Below the pieces are notes generated by a model that worked only from the letters and a program-made list of their open reading frames with translations, did not search any database and had not been told where the DNA came from. The position numbers were made by a program, and so were the translations under genes. Shown here piece after piece: positions 23,222 through 31,230 of a DNA stretch of 64,000 nt (positions are counted from its first letter, which is position 1; every line of letters begins with the position of its first letter). The stretch covers positions 1 through 64,000 of the forward strand of contig NZ_JAGPXX010000014.1 of NCBI RefSeq assembly GCF_018070345.1, in the 5' to 3' direction. The DNA comes from Streptomyces sp. F63 (GTDB lineage: Bacteria > Actinomycetota > Actinomycetes > Streptomycetales > Streptomycetaceae).

Positions 23222-24496
23222 GTGCTGCTGAGATTCCGTGTGGCGAACTTCCGGTCCCTGCGCGAGGAGCAGGAACTGTCGTTCGTCGCGCCCGGGGACG
23301 AGGAGGACGCCGCCCGCACGCTGCCGCTCTCCGACGGGAAGAGCCTCCGGACCTACCCGGTGCTCGGCGTCTTCGGCGCCAACGCGTCCGGCAAGTCCAA
23401 TGTGATCACGGCCATGAAGAAGATGCGCGAGGCCGTTCTCAACTCCTACGCGCAGTGGACCTCCTACCGTGGAATCCCCCGGGAGCCCTTCGCCCTCGAT
23501 GCCAAGACGGCCGCGGAGAGCACCTTCTACGAAGCCGACTTCGTCATGGAGGACGGCGTTCGCTGGACCTACGGCTTCGAGCTGGGCGACCTCCGCGTCG
23601 AGTCGGAATGGCTGCACTCCTACCCCAAGGGCCGGCGCCAGGTCTGGCTCGACCGCGACGCGACGCGCACGAACCCCTTCGAATTCCCCGGCGACCGCAT
23701 CCACGACCGCGCCCGGCTGGCCCGCACCACACGGCCCAACGCGCTCCTCCTCTCGCGCGCGGCCACCGACAACCACCCGCAACTCACGCCCATTTACCGG
23801 TGGTTCGAGGGAAACCTCTGGGACATCGACCCGGAGACCGAACGTTCCCAGCGGGAGACCTACACCGCCGAGCGTCTCCTCGACGACGCCTTCCGGAAAC
23901 GGGCCGAAGAGCTGCTGCGCGTGGCCGACCTGGGCATCGGCGGTCTCGACATCGAACAGAAGCCGGGCGAGCCCCCGGCCGTGCGGCTGCGCCACACCGG
24001 CTGCGGCGAACACCCCGTGCCCCTGGACTGGAGCCGGGAGTCCTTCGGCACCCGCTCCTGGTTCGCCCTGCTCGGCCCGCTGCTGCTGGCCCTGGACGAG
24101 GGCGCCGTCCTCCTCATCGACGAACTGGACGCCAGCCTCCACCCGCGTATGGCCGCCGAAGTGGTCCGCCTCTTCCAGGCCCCCTGGGTCAACCCGCGTG
24201 GCGCGCAACTGGTGTTCACCTCGCACGACCCCTCCCTGCTCCGCGCGCCCGGCGGTGGCCGGCTGCTCGACCCGGGCCAGGTCTGGCTGACGGAGAAGGA
24301 CGAGCGCGGCGGCACCGAGGTCTATCCGCTCACCGACGCGGAGCCGACCGACGAGGAGGACCTCACGAAGTCGTACCTGGCGGGAGCCTTCGGAGCCGTG
24401 CCACGGGTGTCCGAGGGCCAGATCGGCCGCAGGCTGCTGATGCGGCGGACCCCGTCCTGCGCGGGGTCGAACGCGACGCCAAGAAGGCCGGACTGA
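23222..24496 (+). CDS. AAA15-type ATPase (OLD/RecF-like), C-terminus possibly frameshifted
   Basis: ABC/SMC-type ATPase of the AAA_15/AAA_21 group. LLRFRVANFRSLREEQEL opens the fold, Walker A is GANASGKSN near residue 56, and Walker B with D-loop is VLLIDELDASLHPRM; VFTSHDPSLL is the H-loop. The GTG start was chosen for an ideal AGGAGGG 4 nt upstream, with -10-like TACTCT at 23195-23200. Such ATPases usually work with a nuclease or RloB-like partner in phage defence; no clear partner is seen. From about 24440 the in-frame product (RRTPSCAGSNATPRRPD) looks out of frame, while another frame gives ADPVLRGVERDAKKAGLKK, so a small indel is suspected. Confidence 0.85.
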   Translation: MLLRFRVANFRSLREEQELSFVAPGDEEDAARTLPLSDGKSLRTYPVLGVFGANASGKSNVITAMKKMREAVLNSYAQWTSYRGIPREPFALDAKTAAESTFYEADFVMEDGVRWTYGFELGDLRVESEWLHSYPKGRRQVWLDRDATRTNPFEFPGDRIHDRARLARTTRPNALLLSRAATDNHPQLTPIYRWFEGNLWDIDPETERSQRETYTAERLLDDAFRKRAEELLRVADLGIGGLDIEQKPGEPPAVRLRHTGCGEHPVPLDWSRESFGTRSWFALLGPLLLALDEGAVLLIDELDASLHPRMAAEVVRLFQAPWVNPRGAQLVFTSHDPSLLRAPGGGRLLDPGQVWLTEKDERGGTEVYPLTDAEPTDEEDLTKSYLAGAFGAVPRVSEGQIGRRLLMRRTPSCAGSNATPRRPD

Positions 24497-24591
24497 AGAA
24501 GGACGACTGGAACTGGCCGCAGGTTATCCCAGGCAAGCATCAACCAGACAGATGTCTTGAAGACGCCTTTTCATGCGTTGAGTGTCGCTGA
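24440..24591 (+). other. Possible frameshifted remainder of the AAA gene or relic of a partner
   Basis: In the alternative frame the sequence reads ADPVLRGVERDAKKAGLKK, then DDWNWPQVIPGK, with protein-like composition and G/C-rich third positions, before running into an AT-richer stretch and a stop. It could be the true C-terminus of the ATPase or the start of a lost RloB-like partner. The following 190 nt hold no gene I can recognise. Confidence 0.35.
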
Positions 24592-24782
24592 CCAGCAAGG
24601 GCCTCGATCGACTGGGTGCTATCGATTCCTGTGTGCAAGGGGAAATGGAAGAGCTGACCAAGCGGCGCGCCATGAAGCTGGGGTTGAAAGGCGATGCATT
24701 GACCTGCCGGGTGGCGGTTGGATTTTTTGCTTAGTGTGGAGGGAGGGTTCTGCGCTGCGCGGTACCCGCGTTGCGCGCTGGA

Positions 24783-24989
24783 TTAGTTTCCAAATCTGCC
24801 GGTCTTGATGCCGGATATAAACAAATCCCATTCTTCGGCTGCGTAGAATTGTGTGCCCATGTCGGGATTTTTGCTGTCCCTGACTGCCCGTCCGCCGTCG
24901 GCTGTCAATGCCACCTCAACGCATTCTTGCTGGCCGCCCTGTGAGGCGCGGGCCTTTCTGAAAGCTGTCACAATCTCCTGATTCTTCAT
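24783..24989 (-). CDS. DUF397 protein
   Basis: 68 residues of the DUF397 family that is greatly expanded in Streptomyces and encoded next to WhiJ-like HTH regulators. Family features seen: C-V-E-V-A after a Gly/Ser stretch, AVRDSKNPDM, and EEWDLFISGIKTGRF near the end. The normal opening WxKSSYS motif is replaced by AFRKARAS. ATG overlaps the stop of the upstream HTH gene (ATGA). The family is thought to modulate its HTH partner like an antitoxin; the partner here is broken. Base composition is lower in G+C than the surrounding core. Confidence 0.88.
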   Translation of the reverse strand: MKNQEIVTAFRKARASQGGQQECVEVALTADGGRAVRDSKNPDMGTQFYAAEEWDLFISGIKTGRFGN

Positions 24990-25854
24990 TCCGTGCCCTT
25001 TTCGTTGTCTGGGATTGTCCCTATGGTCCTCCGGAGGAAGGTCAGGCTTTCCTCCGGAGTGAGCGCCGCAGAGCGAAGCGCCTCAAAGATCTGGGCATGC
25101 CTGGCCATTCTTCGAGGATGACGGTACTGGTGGTGCTGTCGAAGGCGACAGCCTCCGGGGCAGGCTCCGGCCCGAAGCTGTACATGACGAAGTGGGATGT
25201 CATGTGTGCAGCGCGCCACTCAGACATGGGCAGCACCTGGATGCTGACGTTCTGTCGTTGTGCCACGAACAGAATGTGGGACAGTTGCTCGCGGTGGGCT
25301 TCCCGGGATGGCATGGGGGCTGTCAGGGCCGGCTCGTAGATGACTGCGGCGAATCGGGCGCCATCTTCGTCGATGACCCGCTTCCGGGCTTCGCGGATGG
25401 CGGCCATTTCCTCGACGGCATCGGTCGAATACACGGTCAGGCTTGCGTCAAGGAGGGCTCGGAGGTATGCCGGAGTCTGCAGGAGCCCGGGAATGAACAG
25501 CGGTTGTCACGTGCGGATGTAGGTGGCGTCGCTCTCCAGAGTGATGACGTCGGCGTATTCCTGCTTCGCGGCCCAAGGATAGTCGAGCCACCAGCCCCGC
25601 TTGTTGGAGTCCCGCGCCAGTTGTTCAAGCCGTAGATGAGTTTCGCGGTCTGTGACTCCGTAGAGTTCCAGCAGCAACCGAACGTCGCCGGGCCGGGCGG
25701 ACACCTGCCCGCTCTCCAAGCGGCTGATTTTGGTGATCGAGCCTGCGATGTGCTCTGCGGCGCTCTGCTGCTCAAGCTTCGCGGCCTCGCGGTACCGCCG
25801 GAGAGCTGCTCCGAGTCGCCTGCTGCGCACGGTAGGGCGTCCGCCTGCGGGCAT
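24986..25854 (-). pseudogene. Broken WhiJ-like XRE/DUF5753 regulator: nonsense codon plus frameshift
   Basis: The N-terminal XRE-type HTH is intact (RRLGAALRRYREAAKLEQQ ... ITKISRLESGQVSAR). At 25507-25509 a TGA replaces what is TGG in the family: the frame reads TYIRT, stop, QPLFIPGLLQTPAYLRALLD and continues. A second lesion lies near 25111: the sequence after STTSTVILEE leaves frame, and the expected HAQIFEALRSAALTPEESLT continues in another frame, consistent with loss of one A from an A-run. The gene ends with an ATGA overlap to the DUF397 gene. Two independent lesions argue for a true pseudogene unless assembly errors are involved. Confidence 0.85.
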
Positions 25855-26041
25855 CGCCGCTCCTCAACAGTCTGTGACGGGTCCGTACGGCAACGAACGC
25901 TACACGCTCAGGAGTCGAGGCCGGGGTTTGCGCGCGAATTTGCGTCCGGGCCGGTGGCCTACCTTGAACACCGTTACTCAGTGTGTCTACGTAGATGCGC
26001 TGAGTACCTCCATTCCGCCTGCCCAAAGCCTTGGGGGCCGT

Positions 26042-26464
26042 ATGTCCGGGCGTACACACACCAAGCGGTTCCGCATCCGTCGGCACTCCGTTCGTGAGGC
26101 GCGTCTCCACGTCGAGACGGTGCTCACCGAGTGGAAGCTCGGATGCCTGACCGACACCGCTTCACTCGTCGCCAGCGAGCTGGCGACGAACGTCGTCAAC
26201 CACGCCAAGGGCGTGGGCGAGTTCTTCGACCTGTCGCTGCGTCGCAGACCGGCCGTGTTGGTACTCGAAGTCGCCGACTCCTTCCAGTGGAAGATGCCGG
26301 AGCAGCAGAAGCCGGGCCCGGACGACACGTCCGGGCGCGGACTGCTGATCGTCGACGCGCTGTCCGAATCCTGGGGAGTCCGCCCTCGTGAAGTGGGCAA
26401 GACCGTCTGGGTGCACCTGCCCATCCAGCGCATCAACAGGCTGCGGGACGACGGCACATGGTGA
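26042..26464 (+). CDS. RsbW-like ATP-binding protein (HATPase_c_2)
   Basis: About 140 residues of the anti-sigma-factor-like GHKL kinase family. Motifs: SLVASELATNVVNHAKG as the N box, LEVADSF as a degenerate G1 box, and SGRGLLIVDALSESWGVRP as G2 with the tail. This protein class is the third regular member of the Streptomyces WhiJ-like/DUF397/HATPase clusters such as abaA. It is divergent from the broken HTH gene, 187 nt away. ATG was chosen with GGGGG just upstream; the longer open frame is not conserved-looking. Its partner sigma or anti-anti-sigma factor is not in the window. Confidence 0.85.
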   Translation: MSGRTHTKRFRIRRHSVREARLHVETVLTEWKLGCLTDTASLVASELATNVVNHAKGVGEFFDLSLRRRPAVLVLEVADSFQWKMPEQQKPGPDDTSGRGLLIVDALSESWGVRPREVGKTVWVHLPIQRINRLRDDGTW

Positions 26465-26934
26465 CAGCGGGTGCGCCGTACGACCGGGCCGCCGTCGGAG
26501 TGGCGTTGCCGCTGACCCACTGGTGTGAGGCAGCCGCCGTTACCCCGGATCAACGGGTTCACGGTCTCGGCGCGTCCGCGGCCGCCGCACCGCACCACGC
26601 CCTCGCCTGGCTGCGGGCCCGTGTGCGGGACGTGGCGGACCAGTTGGACCCGTCCTCCGCCCGCCCGGCCCGCTACTGGCTCACGGACCGCCATGAGCAG
26701 GACCGCGCTCTGCGACTCCTCTCGTGGGCCCGGACCTACTCGTTCCTCCTCTTCGAGGAAGGCGTGCGCTACGTGGTCACCGCACGGGCCATCGGCACCG
26801 CGCCCTCGGCGCCCGGGAAGGGCCTGCTCCCTGCGGCCCGGGCCGGGGAACCGCCCAAGGCCGGGGAGCCGTGTCCCGTCTCACCGAACTTCGACTGCCT
26901 CGGTCGGGTCTGCCCGCTCTCGGCATGTGACTGA
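26458..26934 (+). CDS. Hypothetical protein overlapping the HATPase gene
   Basis: 158 residues, starting at an ATG that overlaps the HATPase stop by 7 nt, so the two are co-translated. It is Ala/Arg/Pro-rich with a predicted helical middle (ALAWLRARVRDVADQL, ALRLLSWARTYSFLLF) and a C-terminal pair of cysteines in PNFDCLGRVCPLSACD. No signal peptide or membrane helix is seen. I do not recognise the family. Its overlap suggests a shared role in the regulatory cluster. Confidence 0.65.
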   Translation: MVTAGAPYDRAAVGVALPLTHWCEAAAVTPDQRVHGLGASAAAAPHHALAWLRARVRDVADQLDPSSARPARYWLTDRHEQDRALRLLSWARTYSFLLFEEGVRYVVTARAIGTAPSAPGKGLLPAARAGEPPKAGEPCPVSPNFDCLGRVCPLSACD

Positions 26935-26937
26935 ACC

Positions 26938-27011
26938 GGCCGCATGACCGCCCGGTCACGCGGCCAGTGAGAACAGGAGGCGGGCTCATCAACTGCCTTG
27001 AGGAGCCCGCC
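26938..27011. terminator. Two successive hairpins between converging genes
   Basis: GGCCGCATGACC/GGTCACGCGGCC (26938-26949, 26954-26965; 11 of 12 paired) is followed by GGCGGGCTC/GAGCCCGCC (26979-26987, 27003-27011; perfect). They separate the hypothetical gene from the converging 839-residue protein gene. Confidence 0.65.
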
Positions 27012-27044
27012 AGCACGTGCTGGTCTCAGGTTCCACCGCGTCGG

Positions 27045-29564
27045 TCAGACCTGAAGGATCAGCGCTTCCACCTGTTCGAGCGTCGTCACGCTGGCCTGGG
27101 CCGCGGCCCGGACCTTCGTCAGCTTCTCCATCCACTCGATCCGCTGCTCGGCCGGGAGCGCGTCCTCTCCGAGCTGGACTCGCAGGCGGTGCGCCTCTTC
27201 GAAATCCGTCATCAGGGTGTGGGCGGAGTCCACGGCCTGCTGGTAGCCGCTCTCGACGAGTTCCACACGGGCGGGCAGCTCCCGGCGAAGCGTGGCCAAC
27301 TGGTCTTGCGGGTCGGCTGGCGGAGCGCCGTTCACCGTGGCAGTGGGGTCCGTGCTGGTCCCGGCCGTGGGGGACGTGGTGGTGCTTCCGGGGCTGCCCG
27401 GGGCTGGGCGGCCGAGCTCCACGGGGAACGTCTCGTCGAACCAAGCCTTGTCCGCGACGTAGCGGGTGGGGCGGCCCTCGGTGTCAGGAGCGATTACCAT
27501 CCCCGCGGTGATCGGCGTCCGGCCTTCCACCCAGTGCCGCTCCCCATAGCAGACCAAGGGCTCACCGGCTTCCGCCTCGGGCGGCTGTGTCGCGTCAGGG
27601 TGCTCCAGCACGGCCTTCGCGAACGCGATGAGGAGTGCCCGGCTGACGTTCGGAGTGCCGGTTGCCGTGTACGCCAGGGTGAGGGCGGCGAGGGCGCTCT
27701 TGGGGGTGCGCCGCACACCCTTGCGTCCTTCGCCGGCCTCGCTGCCCTGGCCGGCGGTGATGAACGGCTGTGGGGCGTGGATCAGCGCTGGTGCCATGCG
27801 TTGGACGAGGGTGGTCCAGGCGGTCGCGTCACCGGCCTCTGCCCTGAGGAGGAGCACCTTGAGTGACCGCGGGTCCTGCCCGGCGCCCTTGGCGGTCTCC
27901 GGGACGCCGAACAGACCGAGGGCGGAAAGGATGTTGCCCCGGTGCAGGAAAAGTTGGGCGATGGCGGCGGACCACAGGCGGGTGCGTGCCTCTGCTGTCT
28001 TCGCCCTGGTCTGACTCCACGCCGGCTCCTGCAGTGTCCCTCTGACGATCGGCCAGAAGCGTCCCGTGTCACGGACGGTGCGTGCGGTCGACCGTTTTGG
28101 GGTCTCGGGCGGGATTCCGGGGAACACGAGCACGGTGATGGCGCGCACCGCGATGTCGCGGAGCACGGTGGGGGAGACGTCGTCGCCCGCGGGCACGAGC
28201 GGCTCGAGCGGGTCGAGCGGTCCGTTGGCGGTCAGCGCGTCGCGCACCCCGACCAGGTCGAGGAGGTCCGCGCCGCGCGCGTCGGGGAACGCCTCGGCGA
28301 GCGCGTCCGCGAGGAGCGATTCCCTGGCGTAGGCGTCGACGAGCGTTGCGAACAGGGCGATCAGGCGTGCGTCCTCATCGTAGGGCTGGATGCCGCGCAG
28401 GTGGTCGTTGACGTTCAGCGCCCGCAGGACGTGTTCCAGCGCCGCCGGCTTGGTGCAGCCGATCACGATCTCCGCGGAGACCGTGGCGATCTTCTGGGCC
28501 CGGACCGACGGGTCGGTCGCCTCCGGCTCCGGCTTGGCAGCGGCCTCATTGAGCCGGTCGGAGAGGCGGTTCAGGATCTCCCGCTGGTTCAGCAGCAGCA
28601 GTTCGTGATCGGCCTTTTTGCCCTTCGGCATGGGCAGGAGGGACTGAGGCATCCCCGTGACCAGGTGTTCCGGACGTACACGGAAGATGTTGAGGCGGGC
28701 CAGTGCACGGTTGTTCCCGGTCACGGCGGCCAGCCGCCACAGCTTCAACACCGCGCCGTCGGGGCGGGTGATCTGCCACTGCTGCAGGACGTTCATGCCC
28801 TTGGAGAGCTGGCCCGCGTCCACGAGGGACTCGGCCAGGTCGTAGCCGCGGGTCTTGCCAGCACGCTCCAGGTTCTCGGCAGCGTACCGCTGTATGTGGA
28901 CGGCCACCTCGTACGGCTGCTCGGCGAGAGCAAGCGCCGCCTTCGGTTCCCCGTCCTCCTCCGCGGCCCGGACCACAGGACGCGGCCGCCGGCCGCCGAG
29001 GGCGGTGAGGAGGGCCTGGTGCTCGCCTTCGAGTTCCATCACGCGGCGCTCGGCGTCCTCGTGTTTCTGCGTAGCCGCCGCCAGGGCCTGCGCGGCGTAT
29101 GTGTCGTCGCCAGCCGCGCGGCGGCAGCTCTCCCGCTCCTTCTCTGCGGTCTTCTCGGCCTTCTTGGCCCCGTGCAGCGCCAGCTCGGCGGCGATGAGGT
29201 CCTTGACGCGCTGGCTGGCCTCAGCGACGGGCGGCGACCAGCAGTTGACGGTGCGGTCGTTGAGGTCCCACGGGACTACCGCAGCGCCATGGACGTCACA
29301 CATCAGCAGGAGTACCTGCTCGTCCCCGGCCTGCACGAGGCGGAAGGCCGAGGGCTTGAGCACCTTCTTGTTGTTCCGGCTGGCGATCAGGCGCTTGATC
29401 TCGGTGTCCGGGAGAGCGGTGGCCAGCCCCTCGGTGATCGCCTGCCGAGGAGGGGGCACGACCCCGAGTTCCGCGCAGGTGTTCTCGATGGCATCCGCGA
29501 GGCGGCCACCGTAGGTGTCGGTGCCGATGCGCGGAAAAATGCCGTCAGGTCGTTTCGCGACCAT
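27045..29564 (-). CDS. Large uncharacterised protein, 839 residues, with coiled coil
   Basis: I do not recognise this family. The N-terminal 140 residues look alpha/beta (KVLKPSAFRLVQAGDEQVLL, VVPWDLNDRTVNCWSPPV). A charged coiled coil follows at about 150-205 (KKAEKTAEKERESCRRA ... ERRVMELEGEHQALLTALGG), then a long helical region that may form repeats, a Pro/Thr/Ser linker near 745-775, and a helical C-terminus. No signal peptide, membrane helix or P-loop is seen. The ATG was chosen for GGAAGGA 8-9 nt upstream; the frame extends 53 codons further without a ribosome site. It diverges from a metallopeptidase relic, and the pair may have formed one accessory system. Confidence 0.8.
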   Translation of the reverse strand: MVAKRPDGIFPRIGTDTYGGRLADAIENTCAELGVVPPPRQAITEGLATALPDTEIKRLIASRNNKKVLKPSAFRLVQAGDEQVLLLMCDVHGAAVVPWDLNDRTVNCWSPPVAEASQRVKDLIAAELALHGAKKAEKTAEKERESCRRAAGDDTYAAQALAAATQKHEDAERRVMELEGEHQALLTALGGRRPRPVVRAAEEDGEPKAALALAEQPYEVAVHIQRYAAENLERAGKTRGYDLAESLVDAGQLSKGMNVLQQWQITRPDGAVLKLWRLAAVTGNNRALARLNIFRVRPEHLVTGMPQSLLPMPKGKKADHELLLLNQREILNRLSDRLNEAAAKPEPEATDPSVRAQKIATVSAEIVIGCTKPAALEHVLRALNVNDHLRGIQPYDEDARLIALFATLVDAYARESLLADALAEAFPDARGADLLDLVGVRDALTANGPLDPLEPLVPAGDDVSPTVLRDIAVRAITVLVFPGIPPETPKRSTARTVRDTGRFWPIVRGTLQEPAWSQTRAKTAEARTRLWSAAIAQLFLHRGNILSALGLFGVPETAKGAGQDPRSLKVLLLRAEAGDATAWTTLVQRMAPALIHAPQPFITAGQGSEAGEGRKGVRRTPKSALAALTLAYTATGTPNVSRALLIAFAKAVLEHPDATQPPEAEAGEPLVCYGERHWVEGRTPITAGMVIAPDTEGRPTRYVADKAWFDETFPVELGRPAPGSPGSTTTSPTAGTSTDPTATVNGAPPADPQDQLATLRRELPARVELVESGYQQAVDSAHTLMTDFEEAHRLRVQLGEDALPAEQRIEWMEKLTKVRAAAQASVTTLEQVEALILQV

Positions 29565-29955
29565 GGTGTTTGTCCTTCCACCCGGGCGTGCCGGGCGAAC
29601 ACAGAAGCTCCCGTCTCTCGGGAGCGTGTCACGCGCCCGAGCGCCGAAGCCTCGTGCCGACGAGGAACAGGCAGACGCCCCTTGCAGAAGGGTGTGCGGC
29701 GGTCCTCGCCTCGTACGGCCCATCTGCCAACGTCCGAAGAACGATCAGCCCCAACATCGCCTCGGTGGCGCCTGGGCATCTCGCAGCTTGCTCCTGCTCC
29801 GCCGACGGCGGCATGAGGCGGACGCCGGTGATGAGCCACCGACGTGCACCACGGAATTTGCCACCCGTGCCCGCGCAATGCCGAACTGGACCGGCAGAGT
29901 TCAGTAAATCAGGTGAATAGATAAGCAACCGGGACGCCCACAGGCTGATCTGAGG

Positions 29956-29961
29956 TATAAG
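29956..29961 (+). promoter_or_regulatory. -10 TATAAG before the metallopeptidase gene, leaderless candidate
   Basis: TATAAG ends 8 nt before the GTG start, with no ribosome site between. It lies in a 405-nt divergent intergenic region (29565-29969), AT-rich over 29895-29960, in which no other feature was found. Confidence 0.45.
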
Positions 29962-29969
29962 GCGCGGTT

Positions 29970-30559
29970 GTGGTGGAGAGCTGTGCACTGAGAGATCGGC
30001 TGCAACCACTGCATACGCCCTGTGCTCTGGTCGATGGCGAGGTGTTCCGCTACCTCGGATGCGCGCATCGGCTCCTCCTCGTCGACGATCCCGGGGACTG
30101 GGGCGTCCGCGTGGTGGCAGGCCGACTTGCTCTGGACCGTGGGGCGGCGGCCGATCCGGCGCGGGGGCGCCGGGAACTGATCGCCTGGTACAGCCGGGCG
30201 GGACTCGGCTGGGCGCGGGGCCGGCTGCAGCCCTGGGCGGCGCGGCTCGACGTACCCGATCCGGCAGTGGAGGTGCGGGACCTCGGTCTGCGCTGGGGTT
30301 CCTACACGCCGGGGAATGCACAAGGAGCGGGCAGCATCGCGCTCAACTGGGCGGTTTTCCAACTCCCCATGAGGCTCGTCGATTACGTGATCGCCCACGA
30401 ACTGGCGCACATCCGGATCGCCGGGCACGCCCCGACTACTGGCGGCTGTTGCGCCGCGCGATCCCGGAGTGCGAGGTGCGCAAGGCGGAACTGGACGACC
30501 TGGGGCGCAGGGTCTGGACGGGCGAGGTGGCGGAGCGACGGGAACAGCCCTTCCGGTGA
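29970..30559 (+). pseudogene. YgjP/DUF45-type (M48-like) metallopeptidase, frameshifted
   Basis: The frame from the GTG encodes FRYLGCAHRLLL, SYTPGNAQGAGSIALNW and the zinc-binding VIAHELAHIRIAGH, all typical of the YgjP/DUF45 metallopeptidases, but then departs from the family. The expected continuation PDYWRLLRRAIPECEVRKAE, ending at the stop at 30557-30559, lies in the next frame. The change falls at the run of four C at 30430-30433, consistent with loss of one C just after the third zinc ligand region. The in-frame product would instead run to 30698 as Arg/Gly-rich nonsense. DUF45 proteins often accompany type I restriction loci; none is seen here. It may be a sequencing indel. Confidence 0.8.
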
Positions 30560-30667
30560 TCAGGGATGTCCGGCACGTCCGCATCGGCCCGGTGGCGGAA
30601 ACAGCCGGTTCTCATGCCGGACGAGGAACGCGGCAGGTGCGGCCCCGCCCGGCCTCCGGCACCCGGG

Positions 30668-31138
30668 TCAGCCCGTGCTGTCGAGATCCTCGGCATAGAG
30701 GGCGATGGCGCGGCGGTACTTCCGTACGGAGGGGTCCTGGCTCGTGGTGGCCAGCAGATCCAGCAGGAGGCTCATCGCCTCGTGGTGTTCGCCCGTGTTG
30801 TACAGGGCCATGGCGAGGAACGTCCGGAGACCGCCGTCGTCCGGGTACTCCGCGACGCCCCGGCGGAGGGTTTCCACGGCACGGTCGTACCGGCCGAGTA
30901 CCCGGTAGGTGCTGCCCAGTCCGAGGAAGGCGCCGCGGCGGTCCTCGTCCGGGAGGCCCGTCCCGGCCAGGCAGCGTTCGTAGAACGGGACCGCCTCGGC
31001 CTCCAGGCCCAAGCGGTCGTGGACGCAGGCCGCGCGGTACGCCACGCAGGCATCGTCCGGGAACCGTGCGGCGAGGTCCAGCAGTTGCTCCCGGCTCTCG
31101 TCGGGACGGTCGTCCTCCGGTGCGTTCATGTGGCCCAT
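30668..31138 (-). CDS. Tetratricopeptide-repeat protein (TPR_5 type)
   Basis: About 156 residues made of three to four helical repeats: CVAYRAACVHDRLGLEAEAV, GAFLGLGSTYRVLGRYDRAV, LRTFLAMALYNTGEHHEAM. It matches the small cytoplasmic TPR_5 proteins common in actinomycetes and bacilli, presumed protein-binding scaffolds. Two starts are possible, this ATG or another three codons on (MNAPEDD); neither has a clear ribosome site. It converges on the metallopeptidase relic and lies 93 nt from the end of the ABC permease gene, which is also on the minus strand. Partner unknown. Confidence 0.85.
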   Translation of the reverse strand: MGHMNAPEDDRPDESREQLLDLAARFPDDACVAYRAACVHDRLGLEAEAVPFYERCLAGTGLPDEDRRGAFLGLGSTYRVLGRYDRAVETLRRGVAEYPDDGGLRTFLAMALYNTGEHHEAMSLLLDLLATTSQDPSVRKYRRAIALYAEDLDSTG

Positions 31139-31230
31139 CGTGGCAGCGCGGACGGCCTCCCGTCAGGGCCCGGACCCTGAGGTGGGCGGGAAGGCGACCG
31201 GCCTTGACCGTCCGGTCCCTCCCGCCTCCG

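Noticed and set aside
24592..24782. Possible RloB-like or nuclease partner after the AAA ATPase
   Set aside because: No conserved motif can be read in any frame; only short fragments remain.
25507..25509. TGA as selenocysteine or recoded codon in the WhiJ-like gene
   Set aside because: The family has Trp there, no selenocysteine element is seen, and a second lesion lies downstream; simple gene decay explains both.
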